DNA of 64,000 nt, from contig CAZTOW010000024.1 of NCBI GenBank assembly GCA_964615375.1, positions 1-64,000 of the forward strand, read 5' to 3'. Positions 1 to 7,644 of this stretch are shown piece by piece (position 1 is the stretch's first letter; every line of letters starts with the position of its first letter). This DNA comes from CAZKWG01 sp964615375. Lineage in GTDB: Bacteria > Myxococcota_A > UBA796 > CAZKWG01. Position numbers and translations under genes: made by a program. Under the pieces are notes generated by a model. It saw only the letters and a list, made by a program, of their open reading frames with translations. It searched no databases and was not told where the DNA came from.

Positions 1-121
1 AGCGTCAGCGAAGAACGCCCGGTGCCCCGTAGGCCCCCTCGACCCCTCGCGGTCCGGTCCCCCGGCCTTCGAGGCCCAGCCGCCGGTGCAGCCCCGATCC
101 TGTCGCCGGCCCACACCGATC
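1..121. other. intergenic left edge, no gene seen
   Basis: GC-rich sequence downstream of the minus-strand hydrolase gene. No reading frame here has convincing protein composition, and no hairpin or repeat was noticed. Confidence 0.4.
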
Positions 122-1231
122 TCAGGCCGGGAGGGAATCGACCCAGCGGAGGATGCGGGAGACGTCGGCCCAGCGGGTGCGGTTGTTGGGGGCGCCGAGG
201 ATGGTGAGGGCGACGCGGCGGCCGGACTCGGTGCGGACGACGGCGGTGAAGCAGTAGCGGGCGGTGTCGGTGTAGCCGGTCTTGGCGGCCAGGAATTCGA
301 GGTCGTCGGTGCCGGCCATGCGGTTGGTGCTGTAGAGGCGGCGGTCGTGGGCGCGGCGGGTCTCGTGGATATCCCAGGAGGGGGCGCTGGCGACGGGGCC
401 GAGGACGGGGTGCAGGCTGGCGGCGAGGACGGCGCGGGTCATGTCGCGAGCGGTGGAGAGGTTCTCGTCGTCGACGCCGGCGGGGTCGGCGAAGGTGGAC
501 ATGGTCATGCCGAGGTCGGCGCTGGTCTCGTTCATGCGCGCGATGAAGGGCGAAAAGGGCAGGCCGCTCAGGGGGGCGAAGGCGAAGGCGGCGCGGTTGT
601 CGCTGGCGACGAGGGCGGCGCCGACGAGGTCCCAGCCCTGGAGGCAGGTGCCGGTGTTGAGGTAGCTGTGGGCGCCGGGCCAGCCGGGCCACTGGGCGGG
701 GTCGATGCAGACCTCGCGAGAGAGGTCGGCGCCCTCGGCCAGGGCGCTCAGGCTGGAGACAACCTTGGTGAGGCTCGCGACGGGGCGGCGATCGTCGGCG
801 TTGGAGGCGTAGAGGACCTCGCCGGCGTCCACGTCGTAGACGAAGGCGCTGCTTGAGTGGACCAGCGGGCCGTCGGCGTGGGTGGGCTCGCCGTCGACGC
901 CGTCGAGGGCCCAGAGCTCGTCCCGCGCGCTGTCGGGGAACCAGGTGGGCGGGCTCCAAGGCTCGGCGCCGTCGTCCTCCAAGGGGAGGAGCGGCTCCGG
1001 CGCGGGGGCGGGCGCGCGAGAGGGCGCGGGCGCGACGCGCAGGGTGGCCATGACCGGCGAGGGCGCGGGGAGCTCCGCCATCGCCAGGGTGGGCGCGCTC
1101 GTCAGGAGCGGCTGCACGGCGGCCTCGGCGCGGGCGACGTTCGGCGTCGCGTCCAGGACCGAGACGGCGAAGGCCAGCGTGAACGTGACCGCGAAGGCGC
1201 CTCCGCCCAGCCGCAGCATCTGCTTCTTCAT
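122..1231 (-). CDS. D-alanyl-D-alanine carboxypeptidase-like serine hydrolase (S11 family)
   Basis: A 369-residue periplasmic peptidase-like protein expected to trim peptidoglycan stem peptides. All three penicillin-binding motifs are visible: SLTK (S153, K156), SDN (S210-N212) and KTG (K317-G319). The N-terminus MKKQMLRL followed by a hydrophobic stretch to about residue 25 reads as a signal peptide or anchor. Residues 55-95 form a Pro/Ala linker. I chose the ATG at 1231 because the open frame upstream (to 1576) has low-complexity shadow composition and antisense overlap with a small basic gene. There is no C-terminal amphipathic anchor of the PBP5 type, so substrate and localisation are inferred. 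Confidence 0.85.
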   Translation of the reverse strand: MKKQMLRLGGGAFAVTFTLAFAVSVLDATPNVARAEAAVQPLLTSAPTLAMAELPAPSPVMATLRVAPAPSRAPAPAPEPLLPLEDDGAEPWSPPTWFPDSARDELWALDGVDGEPTHADGPLVHSSSAFVYDVDAGEVLYASNADDRRPVASLTKVVSSLSALAEGADLSREVCIDPAQWPGWPGAHSYLNTGTCLQGWDLVGAALVASDNRAAFAFAPLSGLPFSPFIARMNETSADLGMTMSTFADPAGVDDENLSTARDMTRAVLAASLHPVLGPVASAPSWDIHETRRAHDRRLYSTNRMAGTDDLEFLAAKTGYTDTARYCFTAVVRTESGRRVALTILGAPNNRTRWADVSRILRWVDSLPA

Positions 1232-1264
1232 CCCACACCCCACAGCGGTCCGTGTAGAGGACCA

Positions 1265-1292
1265 CACAGCTCTTGCCACGTCAAGAGCTGTG
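1265..1292. promoter_or_regulatory. perfect 11-bp inverted repeat overlapping a TTGACG box
   Basis: The arms CACAGCTCTTG and CAAGAGCTGTG are separated by 6 nt. On the minus strand the palindrome contains TTGACG, a -35-like box about 50 bp upstream of the hydrolase start at 1231, so it could be an operator on that promoter. A terminator for the basic-protein gene ending at 1342 is the alternative, but no T-tract follows on the minus strand. No good -10 is seen at 16-18 nt spacing. Confidence 0.45.
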
Positions 1293-1341
1293 CTCGAAAA
1301 ACTTGAGGGTGTGGTGCGCGGCGGGCGAGGGCCCTGGACGC

Positions 1342-1494
1342 TCAGGCGAGGCGCGAGGGCCGCTTCGACGAGTTGCTGATCTTCATGCGCCCGCCGGCCT
1401 TCTTCTTCGCCATCCAGCCGGCCTTCCGCATGCGGTTCCTGTGCCACTTGTGCTTCAGCTTGGCGCGCAGTCGCGCCGTCTTCCCGGACGCCAT
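1342..1494 (-). CDS. 50-residue highly basic protein, ribosome-associated-like
   Basis: A tiny, strongly cationic protein (about 20 Lys/Arg in 50 residues) with the core KHKWHRNRMRKAGWMAKKK. Composition and length resemble small ribosomal or ribosome-associated proteins, including the COX24/mS38-like basic peptides, but I cannot assign a family. An AGAGG Shine-Dalgarno lies about 8 nt upstream of the ATG at 1494. The longer frame running upstream to 3441 is antisense to amylomaltase and is a shadow, so only this 3' segment is called. It is divergent from malQ with 99 bp between the starts. Confidence 0.6.
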   Translation of the reverse strand: MASGKTARLRAKLKHKWHRNRMRKAGWMAKKKAGGRMKISNSSKRPSRLA

Positions 1495-1593
1495 CAGAGA
1501 CCTCTTCTTGTATCGAGGGGTAGGTTGAATCCGTCGTGAGACCGCAGCCGCTATCCTGTCGGCGCCGGGAGGACAAGCGGTTAAGGCGCGCGG

Positions 1594-3069
1594 ATGAGAA
1601 GCGGCGGCATCCTCCTCCACCCCACCAGCCTGCCCGGACCCGGCCCCTGCGGGGATCTGGGTGACGGCGCTCTGCGCTTCCTCGACTGGCTCGCCAGCGC
1701 GGGCTGCGGCCTCTGGCAGGTCCTCCCGCTCTGCCCCCCGGGCGGCGGGTTCTCGCCCTACAGCAGCCAGGGGGCGCGCGCCGGCGGCACCCACCTCATC
1801 AGCGTGGACAGGCTGGTGGAGGAGGGGCTGCTCCTGAGCCGCGAGGTCCACCCGCGCCCGCGCACGCTGGGCCGCGTGGACGTGGACGCGCTCGAGCGCT
1901 GGCACGAGCCGCTGGTCTTCCAGGCCGGGCTCCGCTACGCGAAAGCGGACCCCGCGGCCATCGAGGCCTTCGCCGCGGCGAACCCCTGGGCCCCCGACTG
2001 GGCCCTCTTCCGAGCCCTCTCCCGCGGCACCGAGGCCGGCTGGGAGCTGTTCTCGCCGGAGCTCCAGCGGCGCGACAGCCTCGCGCTGGAGGCCGCCCGC
2101 GCCCAGCACGCCGAGGCCATCCTCGCCGAGCTCGGCGCGCAGGCCCTCTTCCGCAAGCAGTGGGACGCCGTCCACGACGCCGCCCGCGCCCGCGGGATCC
2201 GCATCGTGGGCGACCTGCCCATCTACGTCTCCGGCGACGGCTGCGACGTCTGGGCCAACCGCGAGCTCTTCCTCTGGGGCGAAGACGGGCACGCCGACCC
2301 GCTCTCCGGCGTCCCGCCCGACTACTTCTCGCCCACGGGCCAGTTCTGGGGCAACCCCATGTACGACTGGGCCCAGCACCAGCGCACGGGCTTCGCCTGG
2401 TGGCGCGCCCGCTTCCGCGAGTCGCTGGCCCTCTGCGACGTCGTGCGCTCCGACCACTTCCGGGCCTTCGCCGCATGCTGGGCCGTGCCCCGCGCCGCGG
2501 AGGGCGACGCGCGCCTGGGCTCCTGGGTCCCCGTGCCCGGGGAGGCCCTGTTCCGCGAGCTGAAGTCCGAGCTGGGTCCGCTCCCCATCATCGCCGAGGA
2601 TCTCGGCCACATCACCGAGGACGTCCACGCGCTGCGCGACGGCTTCGAGCTGCCGGGCATGAAGATCCTGCAGTTCGCCTTCTCCGGCACGGCGGATCAC
2701 GCCTTCCTCCCCCACAACTGGGAGCATCCCCGCTGGGTGGTCTACACGGGCACGCACGACAACGACACCGTGCGCGGCTGGTACGACACCGCCGACGAGG
2801 ACACCCGCCACCGCTTCCGGACCTACTGCTGGTCGCCCGGCTCCGAGCCGAGCTGGGACCTCATCCGGCTGGCCTGGCAGAGCACGGCGAGCATGGCGGT
2901 CACGCCGATGCAGGACGTCCTCGGCCTGGGCTCCGAGGGCCGCATGAACACGCCGGGCCTGTCCAAGGGCAACTGGCGCTGGCGCTGCCCCCTGCTCCCC
3001 GACCAGGCCGCCCACCGCCTCCGCGAGCTCGGCGACAGCTATGGACGCCTCCCTCGCCCTGGGGCTTGA
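1594..3069 (+). CDS. malQ: 4-alpha-glucanotransferase (amylomaltase, GH77)
   Basis: A 491-residue cytoplasmic enzyme that transfers alpha-1,4-glucan segments in maltodextrin and glycogen metabolism. GH77 landmarks are present: the opening HPTSLPGP, the nucleophile segment RSDHFR (D287), the acid/base segment IIAEDLG (E335) and the transition-state stabiliser THDND (D389), plus NPMYDW and RMNTPG. The length is normal for the short bacterial type without an extra N-terminal domain. The ATG at 1594 gives a start directly before the conserved GGILLHPTSLPG motif. It is followed after 48 bp by a rhodanese gene; no other glycogen genes are nearby, so the substrate context is not shown here. Confidence 0.95.
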   Translation: MRSGGILLHPTSLPGPGPCGDLGDGALRFLDWLASAGCGLWQVLPLCPPGGGFSPYSSQGARAGGTHLISVDRLVEEGLLLSREVHPRPRTLGRVDVDALERWHEPLVFQAGLRYAKADPAAIEAFAAANPWAPDWALFRALSRGTEAGWELFSPELQRRDSLALEAARAQHAEAILAELGAQALFRKQWDAVHDAARARGIRIVGDLPIYVSGDGCDVWANRELFLWGEDGHADPLSGVPPDYFSPTGQFWGNPMYDWAQHQRTGFAWWRARFRESLALCDVVRSDHFRAFAACWAVPRAAEGDARLGSWVPVPGEALFRELKSELGPLPIIAEDLGHITEDVHALRDGFELPGMKILQFAFSGTADHAFLPHNWEHPRWVVYTGTHDNDTVRGWYDTADEDTRHRFRTYCWSPGSEPSWDLIRLAWQSTASMAVTPMQDVLGLGSEGRMNTPGLSKGNWRWRCPLLPDQAAHRLRELGDSYGRLPRPGA

Positions 3070-3117
3070 TATGATCCTCGCAGGCGCACGCGCCCACCCT
3101 CGCACGCAGGTGTCTCC

Positions 3118-3621
3118 ATGCTGAGCCGGATGATGAACCTCCCCTTCAAGGTCCTGGGCGCGGTCTCGCGCAAGCTCCAGGAGCGGAACGACGCCGCGGT
3201 CGAGAAGAAGTACGGCAAGGGCGTGGACGCCGACGACTACTCGGAGATGGACGACCGCGACGCCCTGGGCGAGAAGCTCCCCGAGGACTGGGACCCGGGC
3301 AACATGGAGCTGGACGCGGGCAAGGTCCTCGCCGACCAGCGCGCGGGCAAGCGCATGAGCTTCGTGGACGTGCGCCGCCCCGCCGAGTTCGCCCGCGGCC
3401 ACCTCCCCGGCGCGCTGAACATGCCGCTGGGGACCGTCCACATCCGCCTCGCCGAGCTCCCCCCCGACCAGCGCGTGGTCATCACCTGCGACAATGGGCG
3501 CCGCAGCGCCACCGCCGCCAGCTTCATCCGCTTCCGCGGGCTGGAGGACACCTGGGTGCTGACCGGCGGGCTGGAGGGCTGGACCCGGGCCGGCGGGAAG
3601 ACCGAGGGAGGTGGACGATGA
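3118..3621 (+). CDS. rhodanese-domain protein
   Basis: A 167-residue protein with a C-terminal rhodanese domain at residues 70-160. It has the typical entry VDVRRPAEF, HLPGALNMP, and the active loop CDNGRRS with catalytic C124, followed by LTGGLEGW. The family transfers sulfane sulfur from thiosulfate or persulfides to acceptors; the acceptor here is unknown. The N-terminal 65 residues are charged and not part of the usual domain. There is no signal peptide, so it is probably cytoplasmic. Its stop overlaps the next start in an ATGA (3618-3621), suggesting translational coupling to the lipoprotein gene. Confidence 0.85.
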   Translation: MLSRMMNLPFKVLGAVSRKLQERNDAAVEKKYGKGVDADDYSEMDDRDALGEKLPEDWDPGNMELDAGKVLADQRAGKRMSFVDVRRPAEFARGHLPGALNMPLGTVHIRLAELPPDQRVVITCDNGRRSATAASFIRFRGLEDTWVLTGGLEGWTRAGGKTEGGGR

Positions 3622-4247
3622 AGCGACGTTGGCCCCTGCTGCTGCTCCTGGTGGTCGGTCTGATGGTCGCCGTCGGGCTGGCCTGCGGCAGCGGCAACAA
3701 CACCGTGCGCGAGGCCACCCGTCAGGTCTCCAAGGTCGTGCCCGTGGTGGAGAAGGTCTCCACGGAGCTCACCCGCGAGCCCGTGGCCTGCGAGCCGGCC
3801 TTCAAGACCCCGCAGCCCCGCGGCTGCACGAGCCAGACCATCACCTGCGGCTCGGTGGTGGAGGGCAACAACACCGGGATGGCCCGGCACTTCAGCGACC
3901 AGTTCTACGTGAGCGCCTTCTGCACCCCGCAGCGCCACTACTACGAGGAGGCGGGTGAGGCCGTCTACCGGCTGGAGCTCCCGCCCAACATCCAGGCCGA
4001 CATCCGGCTGGACAGCGACTGCGTGGACCTGGACGTGGCCAGCATGAGCTGGGCCGACACCAGCTCCTGCCCGGGTGAGGCCCACACCAGCCGCATCCGC
4101 CAGTGCGAGATGGACACGCACTCCGAGGGCGGCAGCATCCGCATCACCACGGTCAACGAGCCGGAGGTCCACGTCGTCGCGGTGGACGGAAAGCAGGGGG
4201 CCCAGGGGAATTTCCGGCTGACCGTGACCTGCTCGACCTATCGCTGA
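3618..4247 (+). CDS. lipoprotein of unknown function
   Basis: A 209-residue exported protein. The N-terminus is a hydrophobic signal ending in the lipobox VGLAC, so it should be diacylated by Lgt and anchored in a membrane. The mature part has about nine cysteines (ACEPAF, RGCTSQ, ITCGS, SAFCTP, DSDCVD, SSCPGE, IRQCEM, VTCST), consistent with disulfides in the periplasm or outside, and reads as a beta-rich fold. I recognise no family. It overlaps the rhodanese gene by 4 nt and is followed 4 nt later by a flippase-like membrane gene. Confidence 0.7.
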   Translation: MKRRWPLLLLLVVGLMVAVGLACGSGNNTVREATRQVSKVVPVVEKVSTELTREPVACEPAFKTPQPRGCTSQTITCGSVVEGNNTGMARHFSDQFYVSAFCTPQRHYYEEAGEAVYRLELPPNIQADIRLDSDCVDLDVASMSWADTSSCPGEAHTSRIRQCEMDTHSEGGSIRITTVNEPEVHVVAVDGKQGAQGNFRLTVTCSTYR

Positions 4248-4251
4248 GCCC

Positions 4252-5232
4252 ATGCTCGACCGCCGCACGGCGCTGCGCGCGGCGCAGCTCCTCGCCAGCC
4301 TGCTGGTGATCTACGTCCTGGCGCGCGACCTGGACCAGGAGGAGGTCGCGGGCGCGCTGGCGCGGGTGTCCGTCGGCTGGCTGGTGGCCGCGATGGCGGT
4401 CAAGGGGCTGGGGCTCTGCATGCACGAGCTCCGCCTCTGGCTCTGCCTGCCCCGGCCGCGACCGCCGTTCATGCGGGTCTTCTCCGTCGGCGCCGTCGCC
4501 GGGATGATGAACCTCGCCCTCCCGGCGCGGGGCGGGGACCTGCTGGCCATCGCCCTGCTGAACCGCGAGTGCGGGGTACGGGCGAGCGCGGCCACCGCCG
4601 CCGTGGGGCTGGTGGCCTTCCTGGAGGCCGCCGTCTTCGGGGTCTTCCTGTGCGGGGTGCTGGCGCTGGGCGCGGCGCGCTGGATCGCGGTCATCGGGGA
4701 GCAGGCCCACGGCGAGGCCATGGCCCTGGTGGGCGGGATCACGGCGCTGGGGCTGGTGGCGCTGCTGGCGGTGGTGCTGGCGGCGCGCTCGGAGCGGCTG
4801 GCCGGCGTGGCCCTCCCCGGGCCGCTGCGCTGGGTGCGCGCCACCGCCGACGACGCCGGGGCGGTGCTGGCGGGGCCGACCGAGATCACGGTCCACCTCG
4901 GGCTGGCGGCGGCGGGGGTGGGGCTCACGCTCGGCGGCTTCGCCCTCGCGTTGCCGGCGGTGGGGCTGGACATCCCGCTGCCCGTGCTGGCGGCGGCGGG
5001 GGTGCTCGCCCTGTCCAGCGTGGCCGGGGTCGCGCTCCCGCCCACCTTCGCCGCCGGCCCGGCCGCCGTCAGCGTCGCCGTGCTCGCGGCCTTCGGGGCC
5101 ACGCGCGCGGACGCCCTGGCCTACGCTGGCGCCTACTGGCTGGTCGCCCACATCCCGGCCGGGCTGCTGGGCCTCCCTTTCGTCTGGCTGCGGGGCGGCG
5201 TCTACTCGGGGGACACGCACTCGACGCCGTAG
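4252..5232 (+). CDS. flippase-like integral membrane protein (LPG synthase TM / YbhN family)
   Basis: A 326-residue membrane protein with about eight hydrophobic segments spread from residue 8 to 320. It shows family-like features: an N-terminal RAAQLLASLLVIYVLARDLD, GAVAGMMNLALPARGGDLLAIALL (shown in parts) around residues 80-104, and a C-terminal lipid-flippase-like half. Family members are lysylphosphatidylglycerol synthase transmembrane domains or polyprenol-linked lipid flippases; the substrate here is unknown. The start is 4 nt after the lipoprotein stop. Its 3' end overlaps the convergent CotH-like gene by 31 bp. Confidence 0.75.
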   Translation: MLDRRTALRAAQLLASLLVIYVLARDLDQEEVAGALARVSVGWLVAAMAVKGLGLCMHELRLWLCLPRPRPPFMRVFSVGAVAGMMNLALPARGGDLLAIALLNRECGVRASAATAAVGLVAFLEAAVFGVFLCGVLALGAARWIAVIGEQAHGEAMALVGGITALGLVALLAVVLAARSERLAGVALPGPLRWVRATADDAGAVLAGPTEITVHLGLAAAGVGLTLGGFALALPAVGLDIPLPVLAAAGVLALSSVAGVALPPTFAAGPAAVSVAVLAAFGATRADALAYAGAYWLVAHIPAGLLGLPFVWLRGGVYSGDTHSTP

Positions 5233-6494
5233 GTGGCGGAGAGCGTGGCGGCGCGCCCGGAGATCCACCCCCGCAGGTGGTCCTGGTAGGCCAGGATCGT
5301 CTCGTAGGCGATCTCCTTGCGGGGATCGGACTGCGCGTAGGGGTTGATCAGCGCCGCCGCCGCGTCCACGTCCGCCCGAAGCCCCATCCCGGCCACCACG
5401 GAGCAGATCTCGGTGATCGCGGCCAGGAAGCGGGACTGGCAGGTGGCGTCGTTCCAGCAGCCGGTGCTCAGCGCCCCCCACTGCGGGGTCATCGGCATGC
5501 TGTCGTAGAAGGCCCAGTCGTGGTCCCATGGGAGGATGCGGGCCAGATCGTCCTCGGGGTCGAAGTACACCCGGTAGTTGTTCTTGTTGTTGGAGTAGCC
5601 GTCGTACTGGCCGCTCCAGAACTCGGTCGCCATCAGGGCCAGGTGGTGGTCCAGGTCCAGGCGCGCGCCGATCAGCGCCTCCCAGCTCCCCTCCCCTCGC
5701 CCGTAGGCCGCGATGGCCTCGGTCACGAGGTGGACGTCGGCGTGCCCCACGTCCTCGCCCTCGTCCAGGTGGAAGAGGTCCTGGCTCGCGGTGTCGAAGT
5801 CGATGAAGGTGTAGCTCGACCAGTCGGGGGCGAGGCTGTAGTCGCCGTCGTAGAGGTTGCCCGTGGGGTCCGCGAAGTTCCGCTCCAGGAACAGCTCGTC
5901 GATGGCCTCCACGTTCGAGTAGAGCCCGTAGCTCTCCCCGTTGACCGTGACCCAGAGATAGCCCACCCGCGGGGCCGGCACGCCCATGGCCCGGTAGACC
6001 TGAAAGGCCGTCCGATCGTGGAGGAAGCTGTAGTCCTGAACCATGTTCTTGACGTTCAGGCGCTTGAGCCCGTGCCAGCGCTGGCCCGGGTCCACGAAAT
6101 TCAGGTCGATCTTGAAGCCCGGCTTCCCCGAGAACGAGCGGTAGCTGCCGAGCTTCCCGCCGATGCGCACGCCGACGCCGTCCAGGGGCTCGCCGTCCAG
6201 CACGATGGAGCCCTCTACAAAATTGTAGGGGCTGCTGCCCAGCGCGGCGATGGCCTCGGCGGAGAGCGTGATGTCCAGGGAGATGACCCGGTCCAGCGTG
6301 AACACCTCGCCGCTGGTGTCCGGCGCCACCGACTCCGGCACCAGCTCCAGCGGCGCGCCCGTGTCCGGGCCCCAGCCCTCCTCCTCGGGCTCCTCCCCCG
6401 CGCCGAGCCAGAAGGCCTCCCGCGAGGGGATCCGGTCCCGACAGCCCAGGGCGGGCGCGAGGGCGAGGGCGAGGTGCAGGCGAGGGTTCAGCAC
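5202..6494 (-). CDS. CotH-kinase-like lipoprotein
   Basis: A protein of about 430 residues from the proposed GTG at 6494. The start is chosen because it gives a short hydrophobic leader ending in the lipobox ALGC, and because an upstream start would run under the cyanophycinase promoter. The body carries CotH features: GVGVRIGGKLGSYR, KPGFKIDLN, LNVKNMVQD, and the acidic metal/ATP-binding motif LPWDHDW. CotH proteins are atypical protein kinases of spore coats, and secreted homologues are common in myxobacteria. The target is unknown. The start is uncertain because no clear ribosome binding site is seen. Its 3' end overlaps the convergent flippase-like gene. Confidence 0.75.
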   Translation of the reverse strand: MLNPRLHLALALAPALGCRDRIPSREAFWLGAGEEPEEEGWGPDTGAPLELVPESVAPDTSGEVFTLDRVISLDITLSAEAIAALGSSPYNFVEGSIVLDGEPLDGVGVRIGGKLGSYRSFSGKPGFKIDLNFVDPGQRWHGLKRLNVKNMVQDYSFLHDRTAFQVYRAMGVPAPRVGYLWVTVNGESYGLYSNVEAIDELFLERNFADPTGNLYDGDYSLAPDWSSYTFIDFDTASQDLFHLDEGEDVGHADVHLVTEAIAAYGRGEGSWEALIGARLDLDHHLALMATEFWSGQYDGYSNNKNNYRVYFDPEDDLARILPWDHDWAFYDSMPMTPQWGALSTGCWNDATCQSRFLAAITEICSVVAGMGLRADVDAAAALINPYAQSDPRKEIAYETILAYQDHLRGWISGRAATLSATYGVECVSPE

Positions 6495-6625
6495 GGCGAG
6501 ATCATAGGATGGCCGTGGCAGAACCGGAAGACCGCCCCCCACCTGCGCCCCGAGGATCCCGACCAGCACGCGCCCGTCGCGTGAGGGCACCTGCGCGGTC
6601 CGAGCCGCTCGCGTCGCGCGAGGCG

Positions 6626-6655
6626 TTGACGTCGCGGCGCTCTTTTCGATATACC
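6626..6655 (+). promoter_or_regulatory. sigma-70-like promoter of the cyanophycin operon
   Basis: TTGACG at 6626-6631 and TATACC at 6650-6655 are separated by 18 nt. The predicted start point near 6662 lies about 17 nt before the cphB ATG, which is preceded by GGAG at 6669-6673. The AT-rich TTTTCGATATA patch stands out in this GC-rich sequence. Confidence 0.55.
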
Positions 6656-6678
6656 CGGCTGCCAGCCTAGGAGCCCCG

Positions 6679-7644
6679 ATGCCCGCCCACCCTCCGGCCG
6701 ACAACGTGCGCGGCGATCTCATCGCCATTGGAGGCGCGGAGGACAAGACGCGCGAGCGCCACGTGCTCGGCCGGCTGGTCGCGCTGGCCGGGGGCTCGGA
6801 CGCCCGCATCGCCATCCTCCCCGTGGCCAGCATGATGCCCGGCGAGCTCGCCAGCGCCTATGTGCGCGTCTTCCGCGACCTCGGCGCGTCGGACATCCAC
6901 GTCTTCGACATCCGCCGCCGCGAGGAGGCCTTCGACCCCGACCGCGTCCACCAGCTCCAGCAGTGCACCCTCGTCTTCTTCACGGGCGGGGACCAGCTCC
7001 GGCTGGTGGTCACGCTGGGCGGCACGCCGATGGTCCAGGCCATCCGCCGCATGAACGCCCGCGGGGTGCCCGTGGCCGGGACCAGCGCGGGGGCCGCCGC
7101 CATCTGCCAGCACATGATCGCCCGCGGTCGCTCGGGCCAGGTCGCCGGGCGCCACATGGTCAACCTGGCCGCCGGGCTCGGGCTCACCAACCGCATCGTG
7201 GTGGACCAGCACTTCTCCCAGCGCCACCGCATGGGCCGCCTGTTCTCCGCGGTCTCGCTGAACCCCTTCCTGATCGGCGTGGGCATCGACGAGGACACCG
7301 CCGCCTGCCTGGACGCGCAGAACCGCCTCTCGGTCTGGGGCAAGGGCAGCGTGACCATCATCGACGGCGCCGACATCTCGTACACGAACGTCCACGAGGT
7401 GGACGGCCGCAAGCCCGCAACGGTCATCGGCCTGCACGTCCACGTGCTCACCGCGGGCGGCAGCTACGACCTCGTCAACCGCGCCGGCGCCCCTCCCCCG
7501 CTCGCGCTCCTGGAGGGCGCGCAGCTCCGCGCGCTCGAGCAGCGCTCGGAGCTGGCCATGGACCCGGACGATCTCGACGAGCCTGACGAGGCCGACGACG
7601 AGAGCGGAGAGCCCACCGACTACCTGCCCCCGGAGCCCGCATGA
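6679..7644 (+). CDS. cphB: cyanophycinase
   Basis: A 321-residue S51-type serine peptidase that releases beta-Asp-Arg dipeptides from cyanophycin granules in the cytoplasm. The nucleophile elbow GTSAG (S136) is intact, with FTGGDQ (101-106) and VDQHF (175-179) matching the family's conserved loops. The last 50 residues are an acidic tail (DPDDLDEPDEADDE) beyond the usual core of about 270 residues. No signal peptide is seen, which fits an intracellular enzyme rather than the exported type. Its stop overlaps the cphA start (ATGA, 7641-7644), so degradation and synthesis enzymes are coupled. Confidence 0.95.
   Translation: MPAHPPADNVRGDLIAIGGAEDKTRERHVLGRLVALAGGSDARIAILPVASMMPGELASAYVRVFRDLGASDIHVFDIRRREEAFDPDRVHQLQQCTLVFFTGGDQLRLVVTLGGTPMVQAIRRMNARGVPVAGTSAGAAAICQHMIARGRSGQVAGRHMVNLAAGLGLTNRIVVDQHFSQRHRMGRLFSAVSLNPFLIGVGIDEDTAACLDAQNRLSVWGKGSVTIIDGADISYTNVHEVDGRKPATVIGLHVHVLTAGGSYDLVNRAGAPPPLALLEGAQLRALEQRSELAMDPDDLDEPDEADDESGEPTDYLPPEPA

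Noticed and set aside
1342..3441. A 699-codon minus-strand frame covering malQ and the rhodanese gene
   Set aside because: Composition is low-complexity Ala/Gly/Arg/Val typical of GC-rich antisense shadows; only its last 50 codons look like a natural protein.
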